From contig NZ_LMBX01000015.1 of NCBI RefSeq assembly GCF_001439605.1, positions 78,071 through 142,070 on the forward strand: a DNA stretch of 64,000 bases, read 5' to 3'. Each line of letters opens with the position of its first letter. Position 1 is the stretch's first letter. The stretch comes from Cytobacillus praedii (GTDB taxonomy: Bacteria; Bacillota; Bacilli; Bacillales; Cytobacillaceae). Both the position numbers and the translations under genes were made by a program. Shown here piece by piece: positions 1 through 9,352 of the stretch. The notes beneath the pieces are model-generated. The model was not told where the DNA came from and did no database searches. It saw only the letters and a list, made by a program, of their open reading frames with translations.

Positions 1-685
1 ACTGAAAAGCTTCAATTATCTTTATACTAATTTGCAATGCACTGTTATTAGGAAGGTAAGGGGTAGAAGTAACGTCGTTTTTTGCTGTAATTTTCACTTT
101 AGCCAAACCTTTTTGTCCCAATTCACATAAATAGTATATGTTTTCATCAATCAGGATTGGGAAGCCTCCCCCCTCATTGAATACAAAAGTATTTTTAAAA
201 AGATATGGATAATCTTCTAAAAAGGGAATCAACCCAAATTGACTGCCATTTTCCTCATCAGAAGTTGCAACCATAATTACATCTTTATTTATTGTGATGT
301 TATTTCGTTTTAATAGAAGGAGAACCATAAGGTGAGTAATGGTTAATTGCTTCGTATCAATCGTTCCTCTTCCCCACATCACATCATCTATAATTTCTCC
401 GCTAAAAGGTGGAACCTTCCAATCTTCATCATTTGCAGGAACAACATCCAAGTGAGACAAAAGAATGATTGGCTCATGATAATCAGGTTTTAAGGAGATA
501 ACAACATTCCCTCTATTTTCTCCCGTTTGATGTACCTTCGTGTACAGCCCATTTCTTTCTGCAATCTCTACTAAAAACCTAATCGCTTCCATTTCATTTT
601 GCAGGGAATTGCTCGTATTAATCTGAATCAACCTGCTCAGATACTCTGCAGCTTCCTCCTTTACATCCATCCACTCCTTAATCAA
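1..685 (-). CDS. M20 family metallopeptidase (C-terminal end outside window)
   Basis: A zinc-dependent exopeptidase/deacylase of the ArgE/DapE/carboxypeptidase G2 class, read from the minus strand and cut by the window start. About 228 residues are visible. They contain the first metal motif SHLDVVPA near residue 77, GRGTIDTKQ near 108 with a bridging Asp, and TSDEENGS near 140 with the catalytic/ligand Glu pair. I chose the TTG at 685 because AAGGTGGTG lies just upstream; the in-frame ATG at 706 has only a weak ribosome site. It lies downstream of the amidohydrolase cluster on the same strand but beyond a strong terminator, so it probably has its own promoter. It may hydrolyse an amide released by the neighbouring enzymes (inference). 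Confidence 0.85.
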   Translation of the reverse strand, partial: MIKEWMDVKEEAAEYLSRLIQINTSNSLQNEMEAIRFLVEIAERNGLYTKVHQTGENRGNVVISLKPDYHEPIILLSHLDVVPANDEDWKVPPFSGEIIDDVMWGRGTIDTKQLTITHLMVLLLLKRNNITINKDVIMVATSDEENGSQFGLIPFLEDYPYLFKNTFVFNEGGGFPILIDENIYYLCELGQKGLAKVKITAKNDVTSTPYLPNNSALQISIKIIEAFQ

Positions 686-913
686 AACTTCACCACCTTC
701 ATACATTAACTACCAAGATTAAATCAATTATAATATCAAGAAGTTTTGATTAATGTAAAACACTTTACAAAAATTCAGACTTTTTAAAAAATAAATCAAC
801 TATGAATTTGTTTTGGAGGCAAATCTATAAAAAGAGGATATTCTTTCAGGTGCTCCGTTAGATGTATTCTCCAATAAAAACAATTCTTACGTGGATTAGG
901 TACAGTATGAACA

Positions 914-958
914 AAAAAGATTAAAGAGTTTATCACATTCCAACTCTTTAATCTTTTT
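914..958. terminator. Bidirectional intrinsic terminator
   Basis: A perfect 17-base inverted repeat (914-930 and 942-958) with an 11-base loop. The arms begin and end in A/T runs, so either strand gives a hairpin with a U tail. It closes the amidohydrolase/M24/symporter operon that ends at 1016. The short reading frame overlapping it (796-978) is not considered coding. Confidence 0.85.
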
Positions 959-1015
959 GACTTCATAATAAAAAACACGTATTTCCCTAGTTTTACTTAA
1001 CTTAAAAGTCCTCTA

Positions 1016-2188
1016 TCATCTGGTAACAAATTCCCCTCCCACAGCAACTTTCTTAACCCCCTCCAAATTCCTCAAATCCACCAGCGGATTCTCCTTCAGC
1101 AAAATAATATTCGCCCGATAGCCTTCTTGAATCTGTCCTACATTTCTTCCAAGTATTTTCCCTGCATTAACGGTTGCTGTCTTCAGTATCTTTTTGGCAT
1201 CAGGAATTATCTCGTACATCGTATATAATTCATCTAGTAACGCCGTGTGGGAGGTACATGGGGAACCTGCGTCAGAACCAGCGCCAATTAAAAGATTCCG
1301 TTCAAAGTAGGATTCAAAGGCTTTTCTATGCCTATTCACTATTTCAATAGCTTTATCTCTTGCATAGGCTGGAATGCCTTCCTTTGTTGCGATTTGCTTA
1401 TAGACGAACAATGTTGGAATCCATGCCGTATTTCTTTCTTCCATTAAACCAATTAATTCATCATCTAAAAAATGCCCATGTTCAATTGTATCGACACCTG
1501 CAATGATCGAATGATAGATTCCCTCACTGCCAATGGCATGGGAGGCTACTTTGAGGCCAAAGCGATGGGCTTCCTCACATATGACTTGCTGCTCCTCCAA
1601 GCTGAGCTCGGCATTTCCTACTTCTTCCCCCTCTGTTCTTCCGTAGACCCCTCCGGTCGCACTGACTTTAATGACTTCTGCCCCTTTAAAAATTTGTTCA
1701 CGGACCCCTTTTAGTGCTTCATCCTTCCCATCAACAAATCTGGCCCAAAACGGATCATGTCCACCAGTCATCGTTAATGTTTTTCCGCTTGCGATCACGT
1801 CTGGTCCTTGAATGAGCCCTCTTTTGATCCCCTTTGCTACGTGCAGGGCAATATCGTCAATCGAACCAATGTCTCTGACTGTGGTAATTCCGTGATGAAG
1901 ATAGGTTTGGCAATTAGAAACGGCTCTAATGAGCATTTGTTCAAAGCCTTCCGATTCAGAGGTTCGTACGGGGTTTAATGAACCATCCCACATCATATGA
2001 ATATGTAAATCTATTAAACCAGGGGCTAGATATGCTCCTTTTCCATCAATCACCTTTACACCTGCTGGGAGCTGTGACTCATCTACTACTTCCTTTATTA
2101 AGCCATTCTTTATCCATAGAGCCGTATGTTCCCTTACCTCTAATTCTTCGCCATACATTAATTGTATATTTGAGATAATATATTCCAT
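1016..2188 (-). CDS. Metal-dependent amidohydrolase, imidazolonepropionase/prolidase-like
   Basis: A 390-residue amidohydrolase-superfamily enzyme that should hydrolyse an amide or cyclic amide with a TIM-barrel metal centre. Visible motifs are the HxH metal pair in GLIDLHIHMMWDG, the probable carboxylated Lys in EVIKVSATGG, the His of ASHAIGS, IEHGHF, and the Asp of GAGSDAGSP. The frame is open to 2233, but ATG 2188 is preceded by AAGGAGGG at ideal spacing, so I start there. It is last in the minus-strand run after the M24 gene (65-base gap). It is a paralogue of the 4848-6032 gene, and two copies in one operon suggest successive or related substrates. The substrate is not evident. Confidence 0.88.
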   Translation of the reverse strand: MEYIISNIQLMYGEELEVREHTALWIKNGLIKEVVDESQLPAGVKVIDGKGAYLAPGLIDLHIHMMWDGSLNPVRTSESEGFEQMLIRAVSNCQTYLHHGITTVRDIGSIDDIALHVAKGIKRGLIQGPDVIASGKTLTMTGGHDPFWARFVDGKDEALKGVREQIFKGAEVIKVSATGGVYGRTEGEEVGNAELSLEEQQVICEEAHRFGLKVASHAIGSEGIYHSIIAGVDTIEHGHFLDDELIGLMEERNTAWIPTLFVYKQIATKEGIPAYARDKAIEIVNRHRKAFESYFERNLLIGAGSDAGSPCTSHTALLDELYTMYEIIPDAKKILKTATVNAGKILGRNVGQIQEGYRANIILLKENPLVDLRNLEGVKKVAVGGEFVTR

Positions 2189-2253
2189 TTGAGATTCCCT
2201 CCTTAAAGAATTGAAAGGAAGAAGCACAAGCACTCCTTCCTTTCTAAATTAGA

Positions 2254-3384
2254 TTAATAGAGCAGTGATTCCATATCACTTGGATAGTCAGTAATTAACC
2301 GGCACCCATCCGCTGTAATGAGAACGGTATCGGAATGTCTGAATCCGCCTACTCCCGGGATATAAATACCCGGTTCAATCGAGAAAGCCATCCCTTCATC
2401 TACTACATCGTGATGATCATATCGTAAAAATGGCTGTTCATGGGCGGATACTCCAATCCCGTGGCCAGTCCGATGAATCGCATATTGATCAAGCCCTGCT
2501 TTCTCAAATACCTGCCGTGCTGCCCCGTCTACTTCTGACAATTTAACACCAGGCTTAATAAAATCAATGGCACGCTGCTGTGCATCGATAGCTGCTTGAA
2601 ATGCTCTCTTTTGTTCTAGGTTTGGCTTTCCTACTATGACGGTTCTCTCTAATTCTGCACGGTAGCCATTTAACCCAACCTGTCTGCTATGAATAATGAC
2701 ATCACCCGCTGCAATTCTTCTTGTGTTCGAAAATACATGCGGCATGATACTTCTCTTTAAACCTGAAGGGGACATCACCACGACATCAATAACTGCATCC
2801 GGATGCTGTGTAGCAGTTGCTTCAAATAGGGCTGCATTTCCAGCTGCATCAATTTCCATTTCCGTCGTACCTATACAAATCTTCTCCAATGATCGGGCGA
2901 CAGCTAAATTCACAAGCTTTCCGGCTTGTTCGAGCATATGAATTTCTTCTTCATCTTTTATAAACCGCATCTTATAAATATACTGGCCAATATCCACTGC
3001 CTGGTAGCCTAATTCCTGAATCAATTGAAGGATTTCACCTGGAATAAAGGATAGATCTACCCCAACTATTGATGACGCAGGACTTTTTTCAAGCAATTGC
3101 TTGATATACTGCATATGAGTTGTCTCTGTCTTCTCCGCATTCGGATGCTCATAATAAACAAGCACATCATCTACTATCGCATGCTCTTTAGCGTGGGTTT
3201 CTTCCAGCCCAGGAACAATCATCGCTGTCTTTTCATGCAAATGAAAGACAATGGGTCTGGAGTAGATAAGGGCTTTAAAACCCGTTATATAAAATTGATG
3301 ATCCGGATGAAAGACAAACGCGGCAGAAATGGACTGTTCCCTCATATACTCTTTCAATCTATTAATTCGCATCTTTGTATCCAT
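2254..3384 (-). CDS. M24-family (creatinase/Xaa-Pro peptidase fold) hydrolase lacking canonical metal ligands
   Basis: 376 residues with a creatinase N-terminal domain and a pita-bread M24 domain. HGIG (in HRTGHGIGVSAHEQ) and SIEPGIY are kept. The metal Asp of the usual DxG segment is replaced (VIIHSRQVG), the second Asp is Glu (GYRAELERT), and the last metal Glu (usual RIEDT) is Ser (FRHSDT). The sequence GYRAELERT resembles creatinase GYYTALERT, and creatinase is a metal-independent M24 enzyme. A C-N hydrolase of the creatinase or ectoine-hydrolase type is therefore more likely than a dipeptidase (inference). Start ATG 3384 has AAAGGAGCTGGAG upstream. It lies 20 bases after the symporter gene, so it is co-transcribed. 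Confidence 0.85.
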   Translation of the reverse strand: MDTKMRINRLKEYMREQSISAAFVFHPDHQFYITGFKALIYSRPIVFHLHEKTAMIVPGLEETHAKEHAIVDDVLVYYEHPNAEKTETTHMQYIKQLLEKSPASSIVGVDLSFIPGEILQLIQELGYQAVDIGQYIYKMRFIKDEEEIHMLEQAGKLVNLAVARSLEKICIGTTEMEIDAAGNAALFEATATQHPDAVIDVVVMSPSGLKRSIMPHVFSNTRRIAAGDVIIHSRQVGLNGYRAELERTVIVGKPNLEQKRAFQAAIDAQQRAIDFIKPGVKLSEVDGAARQVFEKAGLDQYAIHRTGHGIGVSAHEQPFLRYDHHDVVDEGMAFSIEPGIYIPGVGGFRHSDTVLITADGCRLITDYPSDMESLLY

Positions 3385-3404
3385 AATCTCCAGCTCCTTT
3401 TATA

Positions 3405-4811
3405 TTATCCAGCATGATTAGTTGTAAGGTCAGATGATACCGTTTTATTTTTCGTTAATAAGCTGACAATGATCAGTGCTAATACGGACAATGGCAAGGC
3501 GAATAGCACACTATTCCAGTCCAGCGGGCGATCTAGCCCAAGCTCCCATAGCATGGTAGATGCCCCGCCCACAACCATGGAGCTTACTATCCCTGCTTTT
3601 GTTGCACGCTTCCACAGTACAGTCGCAAGTAGAGCAGGCGTGATGGATGCTCCATACATCGTATAGGAATACATTTGGATGGCAAGTACACTTGGGAAGA
3701 ATTGTCCCAGCACATAGGCAAGAACCCCTAGGATAATGACAATGACACGGTTGTACCATAATAGCTTGCCTTCTGAAAAGGTCTTTTTACTAGAGCGCTG
3801 GATTAAATCACGGACAATATTTCCAGATGCTGATAATAAATAGGAGGTTGCCGTTGTGATGATAAATGCTACAGCAGCACATAGCATAAGCAATCCAACT
3901 ACTAATGGCACGCCTTCAATCGCAAGGGATAAAATCGCTGTATCTGGTGCAATATTCGGGAATAGAACAATGGATGTTGTAGCTAGGATGATTGTTAGTC
4001 CAATAACAAATATACTTCCAACAAAAAAACCGATCGTTGAATTTTGTGCAACCTTTGGATCCTTTGCAGCTGAAAAACGCTGATACATGTTTTGATCTCC
4101 TAGTACAAGCAGGAATAAGGGCAGAAAGAAACCAAGAAGCTGCGGAAAGGACAGACCTCCGTTCCATGTCTTATTTATTTCTGGTAAGGAAATAGCCAAT
4201 CCTTCAAAACCACCTGCTGCATTTAATGCAAATGGAACCCCAATAATAAATCCAAGGATGATTAAAACCGCACTTAGTGCATCCGAATAGGCCACTGAAA
4301 ACAGCCCGCCGCTAACCGTTAAAAAGATGACTAGCACACACATAATAATCGCGCCTGCCTCTAATGGTATCCCTGTAGTTAATTGGAGGACGTAAGCTCC
4401 GCCAGTGAACTGGTAGGCTGTAATCCCAACGAATGCAAAGATGATAATAATGGAAGAGATGAATAAAGCCGCTTTGCCGAATTTCCTCTCCAGTAATTCT
4501 GGTACCGTATAAATCTCAACTTTTCGAATTTTGCCAGCGATAAAGTACAAGACAATCGCACCAACAATCCCACCTGACAGATTAAAAATAGCGGCAAATG
4601 GACCATATTGATAGATAAAGCTCGCACCGCCAACCACCGTTCCTGATCCAACAAACGTTGCCAGCAACGTCCCCATCACTACAAATAACGGTAAACTGCG
4701 GCCTGCCACCATAAAGTCATCGCTGTTCTTGACAGACTTTTTTCCGAAGTATACGCCAATTAACGCCATTAAAGCCAAGTAAATGATAACTGCTACTAAG
4801 TACGTATTCAT
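3405..4811 (-). CDS. Sodium:solute symporter (SSS family)
   Basis: A 468-residue polytopic membrane protein of the PutP/PanF type that should import a small solute with sodium. The first helix leads to GKKSVKNSDDFMVAGRSLP, the typical SSS loop, followed by the Gly-rich helix TFVGSGTVVGGA. About 13 membrane segments can be counted. ATG 4811 follows GAGGTGAGCAC. It lies between an amidohydrolase gene (36-base gap) and the M24 gene (20-base gap), so it is probably the uptake system for the substrate of these enzymes. The substrate cannot be read from the sequence. Confidence 0.9.
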   Translation of the reverse strand: MNTYLVAVIIYLALMALIGVYFGKKSVKNSDDFMVAGRSLPLFVVMGTLLATFVGSGTVVGGASFIYQYGPFAAIFNLSGGIVGAIVLYFIAGKIRKVEIYTVPELLERKFGKAALFISSIIIIFAFVGITAYQFTGGAYVLQLTTGIPLEAGAIIMCVLVIFLTVSGGLFSVAYSDALSAVLIILGFIIGVPFALNAAGGFEGLAISLPEINKTWNGGLSFPQLLGFFLPLFLLVLGDQNMYQRFSAAKDPKVAQNSTIGFFVGSIFVIGLTIILATTSIVLFPNIAPDTAILSLAIEGVPLVVGLLMLCAAVAFIITTATSYLLSASGNIVRDLIQRSSKKTFSEGKLLWYNRVIVIILGVLAYVLGQFFPSVLAIQMYSYTMYGASITPALLATVLWKRATKAGIVSSMVVGGASTMLWELGLDRPLDWNSVLFALPLSVLALIIVSLLTKNKTVSSDLTTNHAG

Positions 4812-4847
4812 GTGCTCACCTCTTTTTTATTGTTTTGATCCTTATTG

Positions 4848-6032
4848 CTATCCTACAAAAACACCATTTTTCATAATAAGCTTCTCTTCTCGTAAACGAT
4901 TTAAATCCTCAAGTGGGTTTTTATCTACAATTAACAGGTCTGCCCGCAATCCAGAAGTAATCCTTCCCATTTGATCCTCAACCCCAAGGCATTCCGCTGC
5001 CACACTTGTTGATGCTTTAATTACATCCATCGGCGACATGCCAGCCTCATGCATAATAGCTAATTCATCAAAGTAGTATGCAGGCGGGGTTAATGGTGAG
5101 CCGCAATCTGTGCCTGTCGCAATTTTCACGCCGATTTGAACCGCTTCCTTTAGCATATTAAAATGCGGTTCAACAACCTGCTTTGCTTTTTCTAAAGCAA
5201 ATGCGGGAATATCCGGACTGCTTGTAAGCTGTCTCATCACAGCCATTGTCGGGACTAGAAACGTTCCTTGATTCTTCATGATTTCAAGTGCCTGGCGATC
5301 AGCATAAATGCCATGCTCAATCGTATCGATCCCTACTTCTAAGCAGTTCATAATTCCTTCCAGTCCATCTGCATGTGCCGCCACTTTTTTGTTCTTCTTT
5401 AGTGCTTCTTCCTTTGCTGCACTTAATTCATCAATGGTTAATTGGACCGAACCAGGCTCTTCCCCTTTCGTGTAAATCCCGCCTGTCGCCATTACTTTTA
5501 CCAGGTCCGCGCCTTCCTTTAGAACCTTTCTTGTGTTTTTACGAACCTCATCCGCACCATCTGACTCGTATCCTAAATAATGAACATGTCCACCAGTCAT
5601 ACAGATCGGTGCCCCAGATGCAATAATCGTAGGTCCTGCAAGCAAGTTCGAGTTGATCACATCTCTCACATGCAATACCGTTCTGTCAGGTGCCCCTAAG
5701 TCTCGAACCGTTGTTACTCCTAATCGAAGGGTATCTAATGCATGCTTGTATGCTTCGAGAACAATCCGATCGTTTTCTTCATGCTTAATAACGGATTGTG
5801 GATCAGCACTTCCATTCCATACAAGGTGCACATGGCAATCGATTAAGCCAGGCAGTATATACTTCCCTGTACAGTCAACGACCTCAAAACCTTCTGTTTG
5901 TTTCAGCTCCCCTTGCTGAACCTCAATTATTTTTCCCTCCTCAATTTTGATGAAGGCATTCTCAATGATCGAATCACTCCATCCATCAATCATGCTGCAA
6001 TTGGTTAATAGCCATTTCGTTGTTTTTGTCAT
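4848..6032 (-). CDS. Metal-dependent amidohydrolase, imidazolonepropionase/prolidase-like
   Basis: A 394-residue amidohydrolase and first gene of the catabolic operon. Motifs: GLIDCHVHLVWNG (HxH), DLVKVMATGG (probable carboxylated Lys), AHADGLEG, IEHGIYAD and ATGTDCGSP (metal Asp). The open frame runs to 6161, but ATG 6032 with AAAAAGGAGAGTTCAA upstream is the clear start; the extension would overlap the pucR terminator. It is a paralogue of the 1016-2188 product. The operon promoter should lie between the start and the terminator at 6114-6140. A role in amide or dipeptide-like substrate breakdown is inferred from context. Confidence 0.88.
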   Translation of the reverse strand: MTKTTKWLLTNCSMIDGWSDSIIENAFIKIEEGKIIEVQQGELKQTEGFEVVDCTGKYILPGLIDCHVHLVWNGSADPQSVIKHEENDRIVLEAYKHALDTLRLGVTTVRDLGAPDRTVLHVRDVINSNLLAGPTIIASGAPICMTGGHVHYLGYESDGADEVRKNTRKVLKEGADLVKVMATGGIYTKGEEPGSVQLTIDELSAAKEEALKKNKKVAAHADGLEGIMNCLEVGIDTIEHGIYADRQALEIMKNQGTFLVPTMAVMRQLTSSPDIPAFALEKAKQVVEPHFNMLKEAVQIGVKIATGTDCGSPLTPPAYYFDELAIMHEAGMSPMDVIKASTSVAAECLGVEDQMGRITSGLRADLLIVDKNPLEDLNRLREEKLIMKNGVFVG

Positions 6033-6113
6033 TTGAACTCTCCTTTTTGTTAAATTAACTGATTTTTCAAAATTATAACAACGAAATAATGGAATTACAT
6101 TGTTGGAAGGAGA

Positions 6114-6140
6114 CAAAAAAAGAGACATGACTTTGTCTCT
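6114..6140 (-). terminator. Intrinsic terminator of the PucR-type gene
   Basis: Arms 6121-6127 and 6134-6140 form a 7-base stem with a 6-base loop, followed on the minus strand by a run of T (6114-6120). It ends the regulator transcript before the amidohydrolase operon, so the two are separate units. Confidence 0.7.
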
Positions 6141-6157
6141 TCTCAACAATGGCATGA

Positions 6158-7729
6158 TCAATCATCTTTCCTTTGCTTGTAATGGTAGAGTGAATAAGCG
6201 AGCATGAGCATCGAGTAGTGGGTTGGATTTTGAATATCGATCTGCAACAATTCATTTATTTTTTGCATTCTATACTTAATCGTATTTGGGTGAACAAATA
6301 ATTCACTGCTAGATTTCTGCAGGTTAAAAAAATATTTTAAGTATACATACAGTGTTTCTGTTAAATTTGCACTCTTCTCCCTATCATACGAAATCAGTGG
6401 ATCGAGTATTTCTTCGTCAAGCCTATCAAATAAGGAATTTGGCTGAATATGATAGGCCATTTTTTCAATCCCTATCTGCTCCCAAAACACTAGCTGCTTA
6501 TTTTGGACATGACAGTGTGTTAAAGCTAATGCGGACTGTTCATACATCTTTTGGAGTTTTTTAATCTCGGCACTCTTTTCGATGGAACTTACACCTATCC
6601 GAGCATCCGGAAAATCGCTGAGGATATTGGTCATTTTCTCTTTTTCGCAAGCAGTCTCAATCACTCCGACAATTTTTTTATTATAAATCCATATGCGGGA
6701 GTTTGAATGATTTTCGATAAATAGTTCAGAGAACATCTGTAATTGTGACTGGAGAGAATTTGGAGAATAGGATTGGACCTGGAAAATACATGTAACCTTT
6801 TTTAAGTCGATATAAAAGTCTGAAACACTTATTTCTGCTGCGTCCCCCTGGAAAATCCTTTCGAACAATTTGATATCCTTTCTCTTTTGATAATTGAGTA
6901 AGGTATTTTTATTATGAGCAGCCAGACTTAACGCACGGATTCCGTTTTTTATCACCTCTTCAGAATACTTATCACGGATCCCTTCCTGACAAATAAGCAT
7001 ATATCCTAAAAAGGTCATATTTGAAAACAAAGGAAATACTTTAAAATGGGCAGCTGCAGCCATTTCGTCCTTTACAGTTATTGTTGCTTCGCGGCTAGTA
7101 AAGCGCACCTTTAATACATTTTCCTTATTTTTATTGATAATTAACTCAATCAAATATTTTATCTGACTTCTCGTCTGGTCTTTCTTTTTCCAAAAAGCAA
7201 TCGGTTCAAAGTATGGGTCCAATACGCATACAATATTGTTTATGTGCTCGCCAATGACTTTGACGATTGAATTTAAATCCTTTTCTAATAAAACCGATTC
7301 AATCAGCTTCTCATTTAATTTATAAATAGCCGCAAGCTGTTCATTTTCTTTTTCATTCATTAGCCAATTGAATTTCTCAAAAATCATGTAATAGGGAATG
7401 TCCTCAGGGATTTCAAATAGGGCTAAAGCATTTGCATTCGCAAACTCAATCACTTCTTGGGGAATTGCTTTCATTGATGCTGTATGAAAGCCAATAGCAC
7501 TAATTTTTATTTCATCGATTAACCATTCTAAATGGGCAATAATTTGCTCTACATCCTTGAAGGCATGAAACGTAGACAGAACAAAGCCATTTTCCTTGAT
7601 GCGCGACGTTTTTTCAGTAAGCTCTAAGCTGGTTATGTAGGAAATCTCACGATCAGCCTTTTTCCTTCCCCCTACTAGTTTGATATTTTCCTTTTCGAGT
7701 GCTTTTGCTATAGCTTCCACAGTGATCAT
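6158..7729 (-). CDS. PucR family transcriptional regulator
   Basis: A 523-residue regulator with the layout of the PucR/CdaR group: an N-terminal PucR sensory domain (about residues 5-125), a central GGDEF-like/linker region, and a C-terminal helix-turn-helix of the PucR type (about 460-520, with NLQKSSSELFVHPNTIKYRMQKI written here only in part: SSSELFVHPNTIKYRM). Proteins of this family usually activate adjacent catabolic genes in response to substrate or nitrogen state. ATG 7729 has GGGGGAG upstream. It lies directly upstream of the amidohydrolase/symporter operon on the same strand but is separated from it by a terminator. It is the likely regulator of that operon (inference). Confidence 0.9.
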   Translation of the reverse strand: MITVEAIAKALEKENIKLVGGRKKADREISYITSLELTEKTSRIKENGFVLSTFHAFKDVEQIIAHLEWLIDEIKISAIGFHTASMKAIPQEVIEFANANALALFEIPEDIPYYMIFEKFNWLMNEKENEQLAAIYKLNEKLIESVLLEKDLNSIVKVIGEHINNIVCVLDPYFEPIAFWKKKDQTRSQIKYLIELIINKNKENVLKVRFTSREATITVKDEMAAAAHFKVFPLFSNMTFLGYMLICQEGIRDKYSEEVIKNGIRALSLAAHNKNTLLNYQKRKDIKLFERIFQGDAAEISVSDFYIDLKKVTCIFQVQSYSPNSLQSQLQMFSELFIENHSNSRIWIYNKKIVGVIETACEKEKMTNILSDFPDARIGVSSIEKSAEIKKLQKMYEQSALALTHCHVQNKQLVFWEQIGIEKMAYHIQPNSLFDRLDEEILDPLISYDREKSANLTETLYVYLKYFFNLQKSSSELFVHPNTIKYRMQKINELLQIDIQNPTHYSMLMLAYSLYHYKQRKDD

Positions 7730-7909
7730 TAGACTCCCCCTTTTTCTGAGTGGCTTGTTTTTAACGATTGTTATTATTACGAAATTCGAAATTTAATAGT
7801 AGTAATTCTACATTTCATCGTGTTTCCCTTTATTTCTCTTATAACTTTAAAGTGGTAAACCATTACATAAAAAAAGAAACACAAACAATTTCTCATGCTT
7901 CTTTTTTTA

Positions 7910-8178
7910 AGGCTTTGTTAATATTCATTGTTGATTTTCACGTATATATTAGGCGGAGAATTTCCGTCTAATATATACAGTAGAAGCTTAAGAGGCAGAT
8001 ATAAACGGAGCTATTCCGCTTAACTGCTCTATAAAAGACAATATTCTAAGGTTTGGATAATATAAGCGGAAAAACTCCCTTTAATTTTAAGGAAATATGT
8101 GTATTTCCCGAATTAAACGTAATTTTTCCGTTTATTTTTCAAACATATTAAAATTAACATTCAGTTTTAACAGAGCAT
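7910..8178. repeat. 269-base dispersed intergenic repeat, copy 1 (MITE-like)
   Basis: Aligned without gaps to 42391-42659, about 90% identical by eye. The ends AGGCTTTGTTA (7910-7920) and TAACAGAGCAT (8168-8178) are imperfect inverted repeats (9 of 11). Inside are several GCGGA/TCCGC-type small palindromes. There is no coding frame. The left flank has a T-rich tract; no clear target duplication was seen. Confidence 0.75.
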
Positions 8179-8705
8179 TTTTTGAAGTAATATAATTTGC
8201 TAATTTTAATGAATTGCTTAATTAATTTGCTTTAATAAATGGCGCTATCTTGAACCATCATTTTACCGAAAACTAACTAACACTATAAACTCTTCCTTGG
8301 TATTTGGTATTTGGAACATAGCTTGCAAGTAATTCCAACAAAATGTAAATCAAAATAGCGAGACAACTTATAGAACTTTCAAATTTAATCATTACAGACT
8401 TGGTACTTGCAGGCTTATTTTGTTTTTTATCTTGATGTTTATTAGGAATAATTTATCATACCATTTTAATAGCTCTGGTTGACCTTATACATATGGCGAT
8501 TTCTAATGAACTTAGGTTTCTATGAATAATCAAATAGGCATCTATTAAAGATGCCTATACCAATCATTCATTTCCTTATTAAACCAAAGCACCCGTTACA
8601 GAAAATAATAGCTACACATATTAGGTCAAATTCTTACTAAATTTGGCACCCCTGAGTAAATGAAGAGGGAGTGGTTTAAATTTGCACCTAAAAAAACAAT
8701 CGCCT
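8179..8705. other. Gene-free stretch
   Basis: About 530 bases with no supportable gene. The only distinct structure is a perfect 10-base inverted repeat (8534-8543 and 8549-8558, loop of 5) without a U tract. Confidence 0.5.
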
Positions 8706-8927
8706 CTAGTCAGTGTTAATTACAGTTGCCACAATTGCTCGGTCTTCTAAGGAACTATCATCCCTATCAACATTAAAAACATTTGTACTAATCACAAGGG
8801 CATAGGTATACACACCAGGTTCTAGTGCATCCAGCCACACGAAAACAGTGTTTAATAGAATAAGTTGCTTAAAACCTGCAACATCTAGTTTTATACCCAC
8901 ATAATAAATCCTCGTAAAAATGTGTTT
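8706..8927 (-). pseudogene. Remnant of an exosporium/BclA-type C-terminal domain
   Basis: The frame reads up from 8927 without a convincing start and ends at 8706. Only a GTG at 8900 with no good ribosome site is available. The segment LEPGVYTYALVISTNVFNV followed by RAIVATVINTD resembles the end of the collagen-like protein at 13531-14193 ([15 protein letters not shown] ... LTATVF). It is therefore probably the last strand pair of a trimeric jelly-roll domain whose N-terminal part has been lost. A short real protein starting at 8900 cannot be excluded. Confidence 0.45.
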
Positions 8928-9017
8928 TTAAGCCACGCTGTTTGTCCATTCCTTCAATCTCATCTGCTCATAAGCTATTAATGTTCCACCATCCTTAAAA
9001 AGAAAGGAGGGTCTTTG

Positions 9018-9308
9018 ATGTCAAACTTTGACCATTCGAAAAAGTGTCACTGCCATGATTGTGGAAAATCCAAGGATGACCACTGTGACAAATGTAAAGG
9101 TTGTATTTGTGATACGTTAAGAAAATTACAGACTCAAACTGAAGTAGATGTTTTCCTTGATGGCGGTCAAGTGTTAGAAGACGTTAGGTTCATTAACTTA
9201 AACAACAAAAATTGTTGTGCTTACTTCGTAGATCTTGAAACCGAGCCAGGTTCAACACTGATTGTAGACTGTCAAAAAATTGCAGCTATTCGTATAGAAG
9301 CTGACTAA
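9018..9308 (+). CDS. Small Cys/His-rich protein, probable spore coat/exosporium component
   Basis: 96 residues. Residues 8-35 are packed with Cys and His (KKCHCHDCGKSKDDHCDKC), followed by a predicted beta-rich domain ending GSTLIVDCQKIAAIRI. The ending resembles the C-terminal part of CotY/CotZ/ExsY proteins in style only. ATG 9018 has AGGAGG at 9005-9010; a TTG one codon earlier is possible. A sequence CATA-N3-TA at 8969-8977 fits a late-sporulation (SigE/SigK) -10 element, which would suit a coat protein, but this is inference. A terminator follows. Neighbouring genes include other spore-surface-like proteins. Confidence 0.65.
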   Translation: MSNFDHSKKCHCHDCGKSKDDHCDKCKGCICDTLRKLQTQTEVDVFLDGGQVLEDVRFINLNNKNCCAYFVDLETEPGSTLIVDCQKIAAIRIEAD

Positions 9309-9314
9309 TCTCAT

Positions 9315-9352
9315 AGAGAGAGCTGCCATCCTAATGGATGGCACTCTCTTTT
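9315..9352 (+). terminator. Intrinsic terminator
   Basis: TGCCATCC (9324-9331) and GGATGGCA (9336-9343) form the core stem, extended by AGAG/CTCT outside one mismatch and followed by TTTT. It ends the Cys-rich gene. Confidence 0.85.

Noticed and set aside
796..978. 60-codon minus-strand ORF after the amidohydrolase gene
   Set aside because: It contains the whole 17-base terminator inverted repeat, has no ribosome site, and its protein is not gene-like.
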